From a virus, in the IMG/VR virus record IMGVR_UViG_3300043411_000541, positions 1 through 38,574 of that record: 38,574 nucleotides of DNA; one strand, written 5' to 3'. The notes beneath the pieces are model-generated. The model did not search any database. It worked only from the letters and a program-made list of their open reading frames with translations, and was not told the DNA's origin. How positions within the stretch are numbered: position 1 is the first letter of the stretch; every line of letters starts with the position of its first letter. Of this stretch, positions 8,902-16,498 are shown in pieces. A program made the position numbers and the translations under genes.

Positions 8902-10458
8902 CTAAATTTCGTAACCGACCGCAGTTACATAAACATTTCCTGCTGTAGTAGTTATTATTAAATCAGCTGCATCTTCTGCTGACGTCCAAGGATACTCAGC
9001 CGAGAAAGGAAGTACTACTCCTGAGTTAGCTGCAAGTTCTCCCTTCCATATAGGACTATCACCACCCGCCAAATCGTCTTCTAAGGTAACGGTTGCTGCT
9101 GCCGATACGTTTATATAGAGCGTAGTAATATGCCATCTTTTTCCTGCTGCTGGAGACCAAATAATCCCGTCTGTTACTGCACCTGCGTTTGTATAGTATT
9201 TTTGTGCTTTCGCAGTATGAGAGGTTACATCATAATCAGGTGGTATTAATTTTCCAATTGCGTTAGTTCCTGCGGCCAAAGCTGGTAAAGAAGTAACATC
9301 TACATCTCCAATATCAACTCCAGAGTTTGCGGTTAACTTACCAATGCCTGCTGTTCCTGCTGCTAGTCCTACTGTCTGACTTGCTGCGATATTTACGGTT
9401 CCTATTACCTTCGTAGTTTCTGCTGCTAGCGTAGCGTTTGCCGTTACGGTTCCGCTTACTGGTTGTGTAGCTTGCCAGAAAGTACCTGTTACTGCCGTTG
9501 TAGGCATACTTAAAACATCTACTTGCAATTCACCTGATGCGTCTGTCTTAATTGCTTGTGGATTTGTTCCGTCTTGTCCTAATATGGCAATACCTTTTGT
9601 TACTGTTCCCGTTCCGTCTGTATAAACAGAATCATCTATCAATTCTACTGCGGTTTTTACGCTTCCTAGTGTAGTTTCTGTCGCAAATCCTGTAATTGCT
9701 GCTGGTGGTGTCAGTGTAGTTATCTGTGCCGCCGTTAATACTACTGGTAAAGATGCTGCTGCTAGGGCTTGTCCTTGTGCTGGAATATTATCCGTCTTTG
9801 CCTTAATTGCCGCTAGATTACCACCCGCTTCTAAAGCTAAAGCCGAGGTGTTTAGGTTCGTTCCCGCATTTGCAGTCACACTGCCAGTTACAGTTACATC
9901 ATTATTAGCTCCCAAATCAACAACTACCGAACTAGCCCTTAATTGTGTGTCTGTTAAAGGCTGTGTTAATACCGCTAAAGCGTTTGCTGCTCCTTCTACA
10001 AGTGCTGCTGTACCCGTAATTGTTGCGTCTGTATCGCCTTCTGTATATTGAGTTCCACCGCCAAACGAGGTTATCTGATTACCACTTCCGTCTACTATCG
10101 CAACTCCTACTGCCTCTGTAGCCCCTGAAATAGGCAATGCAGTTCCTGCTAGTGAAGCGGTTGCATTAACATCTAGTTTTCCACCAGTTACTGTTGCAAC
10201 TTCACCACCCGCGTCTACAATTTGAGTCTTTTGTGAACCGTCACTTTGTTTAGTGCTTGTAGCTAGTCCAGTAGTGTCGATACTTGCCGTAGCATTTACG
10301 TTTAATTTACCGTTAGCGTCAGTACTAAGTCTTTTCCATTCCAAACTATCCGAATTCCAGCCAAAACCACCAACTTTCTTTAATTCTACGTTGGCTGTAT
10401 CATCATGTTCCTCTTGGGCTACTTGATTGACGTATTTATGTTCTTTATCCAATGCCAT
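8902..10458 (-). CDS. Fibre-like structural protein with repetitive beta segments
   Basis: A 518-residue, A/T/V/G-rich protein of low complexity. Short repeats such as G-K-L-D-V-N-A-T-A-S, V-T-V-T-G-S-V-T-A-N-A and I-G-K-L recur through residues 45-400, consistent with a trimeric beta fibre. The last 100 residues form a more ordered domain (K-R-W-H-I-T-T-L-Y-I-N-V through V-Y-V-T-A-V-G-Y) of the kind found at the ends of head fibres and decoration proteins. A good Shine-Dalgarno (AAGGA) stands nine bases before the ATG, inside the end of the overlapping 10445-10591 gene. Confidence 0.6.
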   Translation of the reverse strand: MALDKEHKYVNQVAQEEHDDTANVELKKVGGFGWNSDSLEWKRLSTDANGKLNVNATASIDTTGLATSTKQSDGSQKTQIVDAGGEVATVTGGKLDVNATASLAGTALPISGATEAVGVAIVDGSGNQITSFGGGTQYTEGDTDATITGTAALVEGAANALAVLTQPLTDTQLRASSVVVDLGANNDVTVTGSVTANAGTNLNTSALALEAGGNLAAIKAKTDNIPAQGQALAAASLPVVLTAAQITTLTPPAAITGFATETTLGSVKTAVELIDDSVYTDGTGTVTKGIAILGQDGTNPQAIKTDASGELQVDVLSMPTTAVTGTFWQATQPVSGTVTANATLAAETTKVIGTVNIAASQTVGLAAGTAGIGKLTANSGVDIGDVDVTSLPALAAGTNAIGKLIPPDYDVTSHTAKAQKYYTNAGAVTDGIIWSPAAGKRWHITTLYINVSAAATVTLEDDLAGGDSPIWKGELAANSGVVLPFSAEYPWTSAEDAADLIITTTAGNVYVTAVGYEI

Positions 10459-10591
10459 GGGTTTTTTCCTTGAATGATCTTATAATCTCCTCTAAAGTCA
10501 TACCCCCATTTAGTAGCTCTTGTAACATAACTTGGGGAATCTCCATGAGAATCTTGTTGTTTTTGTCTACAATCACTACTTTTAGCTTCAT
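10445..10591 (-). CDS. Small hypothetical protein, probably leaderless
   Basis: A 48-residue protein starting MKLKVVIVDKNNKILMEIP and ending K-T-H-G-I-G. It has a beta-hairpin-like start and an amphipathic C-terminal helix (L-L-N-G-G-M-T-L-E-E-I-I). It overlaps the fibre gene by 14 bases, and its 3' end supplies that gene's Shine-Dalgarno, so the two are probably coupled. The -10 box TATAAT ends only five bases before the ATG, so the transcript would begin at or beside the start codon. Confidence 0.65.
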   Translation of the reverse strand: MKLKVVIVDKNNKILMEIPQVMLQELLNGGMTLEEIIRSFKEKTHGIG

Positions 10592-10596
10592 TCTAT

Positions 10597-10626
10597 ATTA
10601 TACCATACTATAGGCTTAGATGTCTT
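10597..10626 (-). promoter_or_regulatory. Sigma70-like promoter for the fibre operon
   Basis: Minus strand: extended -10 TGGTATAAT (hexamer 10597-10602), 18-base spacer, weak -35 AAGACA (10621-10626). CCTATAG lies five bases before the TGG, exactly as in the promoter at 6990-7019. It overlaps the 3' end of the 10616-10990 gene. Confidence 0.78.
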
Positions 10627-10990
10627 GTAGGTCGCTATACGCACTTTTAATAGTGCCCTGTATCTTGAAATAACGCTTTAATCTACCTATACGGGTATCA
10701 CCAAGCCTTAAACTTCCTAGCTCTGTTTCTATACGCCTTAGGGCCCTTCTAGGGTCGCCATACAACTCTTTTGCTTGGTTATATAACTTAGCATAATCAA
10801 TTTTCTCTTGAGCTGTTAGTCCAGTATAATCCAAACCAAGCCATTCACTTGCTAATATCTCATCACTTAATAAATCTTCGTTAGGGTTCTGTTTTACTTC
10901 TAGTTCTTCCATCACCTCCACTATTTCGGGTGGTTTTGGTGTTTCAATTATTTGCTCTTTGTACTTGTCGTAAACTTCTTTAAATTCCAT
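10616..10990 (-). CDS. Hypothetical helical protein
   Basis: A 124-residue protein. The N-terminal third is acidic and helical (E-V-Y-D-K-Y-K-E-Q, then E-V-M-E-E-L-E-V), and the C-terminal half is basic and helical (D-P-R-R-A-L-R-R-I-E-T-E-L, then R-I-G-R-L-K-R-Y-F-K). It could be a small nucleic-acid- or capsid-binding protein. No family is recognised. Its start codon overlaps the stop of the GT-B glycosyltransferase gene by one base. Confidence 0.5.
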   Translation of the reverse strand: MEFKEVYDKYKEQIIETPKPPEIVEVMEELEVKQNPNEDLLSDEILASEWLGLDYTGLTAQEKIDYAKLYNQAKELYGDPRRALRRIETELGSLRLGDTRIGRLKRYFKIQGTIKSAYSDLQDI

Positions 10991-12144
10991 TATTTTTTAA
11001 GGTTCTTATTTCGTTTATTCTCCCACACTTGCTTATATAATTTGGCTATTCCCTCTGCCTTTTCCTTTAAACTTCTCTTTTCTACTAATTTTCTTGCTTC
11101 CTTACCAACTTTCTTACCCAATTCCCTTTCTTTCTCTAACTTCTTTAGTACTTTCACTAATTCCTTGTTGTCTTCAAACAAAAATCCAGTCTTTCCGTCT
11201 GCTATTACGTCAGTAAATGGTGCCACCTTACTTGCAACTAAAGGCAATGATAATCCAGCACTATCCCAAAACTTCAAAGGATCTTTTCTGTTGTTAAATT
11301 CAAAGTCCTGTAAAGGAGCAATTAAACAATCTAAATCCAACATTTTCATTCTCATTGGGTTGGCTTCAAACGGCAACCAACTCTCTTGTCTTACCTGTCC
11401 CTCTACTTCGTCAAAGCCTGAGAACTTTTGACCTATCATGTAAAAGATTCTCTTTTTATCACCTTTTAAAAACTTAATAATACTGTCTTTCACCATGTTA
11501 ATATCTCCAAAGTGCGACATACCACCGCAAAATCCAAACCTAAACTCTCCGTCCTTATCTTTATCCACAACCTCCACGTTTGGATACAAAGAAAGGTCTA
11601 TAAAGTTAGGTACAACGGCTATATCCCTATTACCAGCCCTCTGGCTTAAAAACTGTCCCAGTCTTTCAGTTACTGCCGTTACCATGTCGCTTTCCTCCAA
11701 CATTTCCTGAATATCTAATAGTCGGTGCTTATTATCCCATTTATCAAATCCGTTTACTCCGTTCTTCCAAAGTGAAATTGGTTTGTCGTCTACTGTTACC
11801 GACACATCTTGGGTTCCGTACTCTCTGTAATGTTCGGAACTTGGCAATACACTGAATAAATCGTCGTCAAGATCAAAAACCAGTGGTTTAGTTGGGTACG
11901 CCTGTCTTATTTCCCTTGCTAGTTGTTGGGAACCAGCCTTAAAAACTATTATATCCGCCAACATGAATATCTTTTTAAGTTCTTCTTCCTTGAACTTTTT
12001 GCCTTCTAACACTTCCGCCTTAAATCCGTCTATCTCGTTTATATACTTAAACGGTCTTCTTATTCTCATGTTTCCACACGCACCATTATCAGCCCCTAGT
12101 GCTAGGATTGTGAATTTCTTGTCTTGGAAGTTATATGTTTGCAT
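10990..12144 (-). CDS. GT-B fold glycosyltransferase (group 1/family 4-like)
   Basis: A 384-residue cytoplasmic protein. The N-terminal half has a Rossmann-like layout (A-D-I-I-V-F-K-A-G, L-V-F-D-L-D-D-D-L, then S-D-M-V-T-A-V-T). The C-terminal half has F-G-F-C-G-G at about residue 204 and the donor-site region L-P-L-V-A-S-K-V-A-P-F-T-D-V-I-A-D-G-K-T-G at about 305-325, typical of family 4 GT-B transferases that use nucleotide sugars. A basic C-terminal helix follows. It is embedded between capsid and fibre genes, so it may glycosylate a virion protein or remodel a host glycan late in infection. GAGGG precedes the ATG by four to five bases. Confidence 0.82.
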   Translation of the reverse strand: MQTYNFQDKKFTILALGADNGACGNMRIRRPFKYINEIDGFKAEVLEGKKFKEEELKKIFMLADIIVFKAGSQQLAREIRQAYPTKPLVFDLDDDLFSVLPSSEHYREYGTQDVSVTVDDKPISLWKNGVNGFDKWDNKHRLLDIQEMLEESDMVTAVTERLGQFLSQRAGNRDIAVVPNFIDLSLYPNVEVVDKDKDGEFRFGFCGGMSHFGDINMVKDSIIKFLKGDKKRIFYMIGQKFSGFDEVEGQVRQESWLPFEANPMRMKMLDLDCLIAPLQDFEFNNRKDPLKFWDSAGLSLPLVASKVAPFTDVIADGKTGFLFEDNKELVKVLKKLEKERELGKKVGKEARKLVEKRSLKEKAEGIAKLYKQVWENKRNKNLKK

Positions 12145-12162
12145 TTTTCCCTCTATGTAAAT

Positions 12163-12459
12163 TTATATTTCTGTTTTAGGTACAGCCCTGAACAAATCCA
12201 TTTCCTCACTCTTTAAAAACTGCTTGTAAAAAACCTCGTCTTTTAAAGCTCCTGCCCCGTATTTATTTACTAATAATGTTCTTACCTCTATTGGGTAACT
12301 AGCGACAAGCCTCCAGTGTGCGTCTCCTACTCCCTTTTTACTTCTGTCCATGTAATCTTGCTTGTTTGCTTGATTATGAAGTATTAGTGATTCGTCACTC
12401 ATTGCCTTTCGCAAATTATCCTGTACTTTGTTTTGTATTATTTTGATTGAATCGTTCAT
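12163..12459 (-). CDS. Hypothetical small protein next to the major capsid gene
   Basis: A 98-residue, soluble, helix-rich protein (I-I-Q-N-K-V-Q-D-N-L-R-K-A-M at the start, H-W-R-L-V-A-S-Y-P-I-E-V-R in the middle). No family is recognised. It lies directly behind the capsid hairpin (12480-12501), so its expression is probably lower than that of the capsid protein. Possible roles are head completion or decoration, inferred only from position. No Shine-Dalgarno is visible. Confidence 0.5.
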   Translation of the reverse strand: MNDSIKIIQNKVQDNLRKAMSDESLILHNQANKQDYMDRSKKGVGDAHWRLVASYPIEVRTLLVNKYGAGALKDEVFYKQFLKSEEMDLFRAVPKTEI

Positions 12460-12479
12460 ATTTTTGTACCATTAAAAGT

Positions 12480-12501
12480 GGTAGGCATTACGCCGCCTAC
12501 C
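12480..12501 (-). terminator. Hairpin after the major capsid gene (partial terminator or attenuator)
   Basis: On the minus-strand transcript, GGTAGGC pairs with GCCTACC (12495-12501 with 12480-12486) around an eight-base loop, followed by ACTTTTAAT. It is a 7-bp, GC-rich stem with only a short T run, so partial termination or mRNA stabilisation is more likely than a full stop. It starts 16 bases after the capsid stop codon. Confidence 0.65.
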
Positions 12502-12517
12502 AAAGCGTTTCTCACAA

Positions 12518-13405
12518 TTAAGCAGTTGTTAATTGAGTGATTTTACCGTTAGCTTTTTCGTTCTTAGCTACTAGTGTTAATTCACCTTCAATTACTCCTC
12601 GCTTACTGTCTCCAATAGATGGAACTTCGTGATGTCCAATTGGTCTAAGTGTTCTAATTTCCCACTTATCTTTTTCCAATATTGCTACTTCACTTGTTAC
12701 CATTGCTCTATCGTAGATAACCTCAAGAATACCGAAGTCTGATTCATAAACATCAACTCTGTTGATGATTTTGTTTGCAGATGCGTCAATGTTCTTGGTG
12801 TTTGATGCTGTGAATCCTGAGATTGCTCTCTTTTGGAATCCATTAGCATAAACTGTGTCAGGGTTACCTCCAGCTGCTGAAATTGTTTCTAATGCATCAT
12901 TAAACATAGACTCTGAAAGAGCTTCGTCTCCTGATCCTGAACCTGTTTCAACGTTAGTTGTAATCCAAGCCAATACACCTTTCATTTGTCTAGCTGCACC
13001 AGATGTTCCTGATACTGCAGATGCGTTATTGACAAGTGCATATTCAATGTCTCTTGCCATTTCTTTCATCTTTTTCTCCATTTGGTAAGCATATTCTTTA
13101 TCTCTACCAGCTTTTGAAACAATATCTAATGTGTTAGATACTTGAAAAGGTTTGTTAAATATTTGAGTGTAGTTACCAAGTCTTGTGGTTGCACTTAGAG
13201 TTGGAAACGTATAGTCTGCACCCTCAACTTGAGCGTTTGCTGCTGCTGATGCTAACTCGTCTGTCTGCCATTCTACGTATGTACCTGTTGCGGTACCTTT
13301 TGCAAAACCAGAAAACATTGGTGTGTCTACTGGACTAATCATTGTGATTAAATCCATGAGGTCTTCTCGTTCTCCTACTGCCTCATATTGTGTAAATATA
13401 GCCAT
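12518..13405 (-). CDS. Major capsid protein, SU10-like family
   Basis: A 295-residue protein with the pattern of the SU10-type HK97-fold major capsid family. The N-terminal L-M-D-L-I-T-M-I-S-P-V-D-T-P-M-F-S-G (residues about 16-33) is followed by V-E-W-Q-T-D-E-L (about 44-51), F-Q-V-S-N-T (about 86-91), a spine-helix-like E-Y-A-Y-Q-M-E-K-K-M-K-E-M (about 103-115) and a C-terminal I-R-T-L-R-P-I-G-H-H-E-V-P-S-I-G-D-S-K-R-G. It directly follows the scaffold gene and is followed by a hairpin, as usual for the most abundant product. There is no Shine-Dalgarno; the leader is A-rich. In-frame start and length fit the family. Confidence 0.85.
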   Translation of the reverse strand: MAIFTQYEAVGEREDLMDLITMISPVDTPMFSGFAKGTATGTYVEWQTDELASAAANAQVEGADYTFPTLSATTRLGNYTQIFNKPFQVSNTLDIVSKAGRDKEYAYQMEKKMKEMARDIEYALVNNASAVSGTSGAARQMKGVLAWITTNVETGSGSGDEALSESMFNDALETISAAGGNPDTVYANGFQKRAISGFTASNTKNIDASANKIINRVDVYESDFGILEVIYDRAMVTSEVAILEKDKWEIRTLRPIGHHEVPSIGDSKRGVIEGELTLVAKNEKANGKITQLTTA

Positions 13406-13431
13406 TGTTCTATTTTGTTATTTTAAAGCCC

Positions 13432-14160
13432 CTACTTTCCTAACCGTTTTAATATCACGTCACTCCACGAAATTTCACCTCGTGATGCGGCCTGTATTTC
13501 TTCTTTTCTACTATCACTTTGAACATTTGCTGGTGTTCCAGCCCTCTCTGTGTAAGTAGGTTGCATTTTAGATTTGATTTTCAAATCAGCCAATGCGTCT
13601 TCGTGCATTAATTTATAAGCTTTCTCTGGGTCTTTAATCCCTTCGTCGTCCATAAATTTTGCAACTTCTTCTGGAACAAATTTAGGTTCTCCTTTAGTAC
13701 CGTCATACTTTGCAGACAATGTTTCAATCTTGCTTCCAAAGTCTCTGATCATTTCTTTCTGCTCTATAATGGACTGTACCATTTGTTGAACGTCTTCGAT
13801 TCTTGCGTACCCCATTTCACGTAATGCAGCGTCTGCTTCTTGCCTAACTGGGTCTGCTTGCACTTGAGGTTTAAATGCACCTTCTAGTCTATCTAGTACT
13901 TGTGCTTTCTCTCTTAGTGTAGCGAGTTCCTTTTCATAGGTCTCGGCTCGTACTCTGTAATCGTCCATGCGGGACTTAGGAACCATTTGCTCCTTTGCAC
14001 TTTCTACTTGCGTATCCTGTGCGTCATTAACTTCTCCCTGGGGTTTTATCGTCTTCTCTGACGTTACTTGGGTATCATTAACCTGTTTGTTGTCTACTTG
14101 CGAGGTAGTTGCACTTGTCTGTGCATTGGCTTGTGCCGTTACGCCATTCCCTTCGTTCAT
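13432..14160 (-). CDS. Scaffolding protein
   Basis: A 242-residue, strongly polar protein. It has a disordered N-terminus rich in N, Q, T and V, a coiled coil around residues 55-90 (Y-R-V-R-A-E-T-Y-E-K-E-L-A-T-L-R-E-K), a second helical region (V-Q-S-I-I-E-Q-K-E) and a short basic C-terminus (I-L-K-R-L-G-K). Composition, size and placement between portal and major capsid genes are those of tailed-phage scaffolds, which guide procapsid assembly through a basic C-terminal helix. The function is inferred from architecture and position, not from a specific motif. Confidence 0.75.
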   Translation of the reverse strand: MNEGNGVTAQANAQTSATTSQVDNKQVNDTQVTSEKTIKPQGEVNDAQDTQVESAKEQMVPKSRMDDYRVRAETYEKELATLREKAQVLDRLEGAFKPQVQADPVRQEADAALREMGYARIEDVQQMVQSIIEQKEMIRDFGSKIETLSAKYDGTKGEPKFVPEEVAKFMDDEGIKDPEKAYKLMHEDALADLKIKSKMQPTYTERAGTPANVQSDSRKEEIQAASRGEISWSDVILKRLGK

Positions 14161-14219
14161 TGTGTTTTACCTACATTTTTACGAGTTCAGTCTCGAATTA
14201 GGTTTTTTAAACTTATTTA

Positions 14220-14271
14220 CTGGCTTATAACCAGTGTGGCAGCTACCGAGGGGAAAAAGTAGCCACCACAC
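14220..14271 (-). promoter_or_regulatory. Structured leader between portal and scaffold genes
   Basis: A 13-bp stem pairs 14234-14246 with 14259-14271 around a 12-base loop. It is directly followed by a second small stem (14220-14223 with 14231-14234). Two G-U pairs in the middle close the long helix only in the minus-strand RNA; on the plus strand they would be C-A mismatches. There is no T run, so it does not look like a terminator. It lies about 60 bases before the scaffold ATG and could control scaffold dosage, RNA processing or mRNA stability. Confidence 0.72.
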
Positions 14272-14281
14272 CATTTACAAG

Positions 14282-16222
14282 CTATTGCCCCATTACTCCG
14301 ACTTCTGGTTGCATTTCTTGTTCTGCCCCAACCATTACCAATCCATCATCTCCAACGTTATATTCAAGCTGTCCCGCAGCCAACGATTCAATCAATTGAG
14401 GATTATCTATAAATGGAGTATCAAGTCTTAGATTATTCATTGCAAAATCTTCAACTAACCCTTTTCCTGCGTCTGTTAGCATATCGTAAATCTCTTGTGG
14501 TACTACCATTGTTACATCTACTGGTTGTCCTTGCTCCGTTCCCTGTTCTTGTACTTGTTCTTCTTGTGGTGCTTGTCCTTGAGCCATTGCCATATCCTTC
14601 ATCATTTGCTCGTCCATTCTCTGTTGTATTTTTTCAGTATTCAATCCAAATGTTTCCTGTACAGTCTTTTTGTCTACTAATTGCATAGAGTATAACTTCA
14701 TCATAGTTTCTTCCTTTGCACTCTTTGTATACGCAACACCACTAATAATGGAAACCTTAACCCTTGGATTTTCTGGTAACATGACTACATTTTCTTCTCC
14801 CTCGCCAACTGTTCCGTCCTTACCAACTATAAAGAATACCTTCTCTTTTCCGTCTACCTTAAATTTGAATTGCTTTCTAACTGCTTGAAAGTTGTATAAC
14901 AATCTTAGCAATCGTTCTGCTAAAGTGCTAAGCGTATTTATTACGTTATCAATTGGGTCTGAAAGTGAGTTATAAGCGTTTGCTACTAAATCTTCTAATG
15001 CTCTTGCTGCTGTTACTCCTGTAGGTGCTATACCTCTTAATGCTTCTGGTGCCGCTCCTATATCATTCATATATCCAACCAAATTACTAATCTGATTAAA
15101 TGGCGTACTTGGAAGCGGTGCAATTGGTAATTGTGTAAACTCTGAACCTCTTGTTTTACTGATAATCTTTCCGTTCTCGTTTGTTACTACAGATACTTTT
15201 GCGTTCTTATCTTTAACAAATCTACCTTTAACCATTACGTGAATATACTCAAGAATATTTCTTTCGTTATAGTTAATTGCTTTGTTTAGAGGTACCAAAT
15301 CTTTAACCCAACCTGCACTGTTCATTTCGTCACTGTCTGTTTCTGGTTCGTAGTATATAAATGGCAAGTCGTCGTATCCAGGTGCTTCGTCGGCTCTAAG
15401 TATTACGCCATTACACGTGGTAATAACCATTATCTTATTCTGTCCGTCCTCACCCTTTTGCTTTATCCACATTTCATGAATTAATCCAGCCTTTGAACCG
15501 TTACTCTGTTGTAGTTTTGCATTCAATAATTCTTTATATGGTGATTCTGTTGTTTTTTCACTTCCTGTTAGTTTGTCGGTATTCTTGTATCGTGGATTAC
15601 TCTTAATCTCGTCAAGTGGTTTTCTTACAACCTTTACTATATATCGCAAATCGTCTAAGCATCTTGCAAATGGGTCTGGGTATATATCAAACGTATTATA
15701 CGATTCAACATACAATTCACCCATTCCGTCTTCACCTTCCTCATATCCGTACTGTAACCAACCCTTACCAGTAATTAGGCCATTCTTTACAGCCTTTTTC
15801 ATAGTAGATTCTAAATCTAACTCGTCATACAAATTTGTTAGGAAGTTTCCTAATACTTGTCGTGTGTCATCACTAATTTCGCCGTAAGGTTCTGCGTCTA
15901 CGTCCCACTCTGGTCTTTGTCTTAATACAGCGTTTCTAACCGCCCTAACAGTACTTTTAATCAAGTTTACATACATTCCAAGTGGATCACTTGAATCAAA
16001 CACAATTGTTCCTCTAGTATCATTCCACTTAATATTGTGATAGCCACGATACATAGCGTCGGCAACCAACCAGTCCTTCTCTACAGTTGAAGAACGTGCA
16101 TTTTTTGATTCGTTGAATTTCTCTTGCTCTAAATGAAGATTTTTTTCGTCCTCAAGTCGATTTGATTCGACCTTTTGTCTATTATCCAAACCTTTCTTTT
16201 CTAACTTGGCAGTCTTAGGCAT
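14282..16222 (-). CDS. Portal protein (P22-like)
   Basis: A 646-residue protein, the usual size for P22-type portals. A charged N-terminal helix (residues 1-50) is followed by W-L-V-A-D-A-M-Y-R-G-Y-H-N-I-K-W (about 51-66), N-L-I-K-S-T-V-R-A-V (about 86-95) and the core block with F-D-I-Y-P-D-P (about 178-184). A long Q/E-rich C-terminal region (about 540-600) resembles a barrel or crown extension. It forms the dodecameric DNA channel and docks the terminase. It begins 10 bases before the end of the 16232-16459 gene region, with no Shine-Dalgarno and an AT-rich leader. A second possible ATG lies 9 bases upstream in frame. Confidence 0.85.
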   Translation of the reverse strand: MPKTAKLEKKGLDNRQKVESNRLEDEKNLHLEQEKFNESKNARSSTVEKDWLVADAMYRGYHNIKWNDTRGTIVFDSSDPLGMYVNLIKSTVRAVRNAVLRQRPEWDVDAEPYGEISDDTRQVLGNFLTNLYDELDLESTMKKAVKNGLITGKGWLQYGYEEGEDGMGELYVESYNTFDIYPDPFARCLDDLRYIVKVVRKPLDEIKSNPRYKNTDKLTGSEKTTESPYKELLNAKLQQSNGSKAGLIHEMWIKQKGEDGQNKIMVITTCNGVILRADEAPGYDDLPFIYYEPETDSDEMNSAGWVKDLVPLNKAINYNERNILEYIHVMVKGRFVKDKNAKVSVVTNENGKIISKTRGSEFTQLPIAPLPSTPFNQISNLVGYMNDIGAAPEALRGIAPTGVTAARALEDLVANAYNSLSDPIDNVINTLSTLAERLLRLLYNFQAVRKQFKFKVDGKEKVFFIVGKDGTVGEGEENVVMLPENPRVKVSIISGVAYTKSAKEETMMKLYSMQLVDKKTVQETFGLNTEKIQQRMDEQMMKDMAMAQGQAPQEEQVQEQGTEQGQPVDVTMVVPQEIYDMLTDAGKGLVEDFAMNNLRLDTPFIDNPQLIESLAAGQLEYNVGDDGLVMVGAEQEMQPEVGVMGQ

Positions 16223-16231
16223 TCTTGGGCA

Positions 16232-16459
16232 TTATTTATTTTGGTACAAATCCGGCATAGCATCAATATCCACGACTTTGTCCCCCACCTTCTCCTCGTC
16301 GTCTTCCTTTGGCTTATCTACTATATACTCAAACTCACTTAAATCTTTACTCTTTAACATAATAAGCATCTCTTTGCGTTCCTTGTAGGATAAATAAAGC
16401 TGAAAGATTAAAGCTCCTGATAATCCCAACACCGAAACAATTGCAATTATTATTTCCAT
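16232..16459 (-). CDS. Small single-pass membrane protein, leaderless
   Basis: A 75-residue protein. Residues 1-25 are a membrane segment (I-I-I-A-I-V-S-V-L-G-L-S-G-A-L-I-F-Q), followed by a K/E-rich region and an acidic cytoplasmic tail. It could be a small inner-membrane effector or a signal-anchor protein; no family is recognised. Its ATG begins eight bases after the -10 box TATAAT, so the transcript is nearly or fully leaderless. It is the first gene of the portal-capsid transcription unit. Confidence 0.6.
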   Translation of the reverse strand: MEIIIAIVSVLGLSGALIFQLYLSYKERKEMLIMLKSKDLSEFEYIVDKPKEDDEEKVGDKVVDIDAMPDLYQNK

Positions 16460-16467
16460 CTATATAT

Positions 16468-16497
16468 ATTATATCATAATTTACTATAGGCTGTCTA
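16468..16497 (-). promoter_or_regulatory. Sigma70-like promoter for the portal-capsid operon
   Basis: Minus strand: -35 TAGACA (16492-16497), 18-base spacer with GCCTATAG at its start, extended -10 TGATATAAT (hexamer 16468-16473). The start site is predicted at the ATG of the 16232-16459 gene. Confidence 0.82.
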
Positions 16498-16498
16498 T

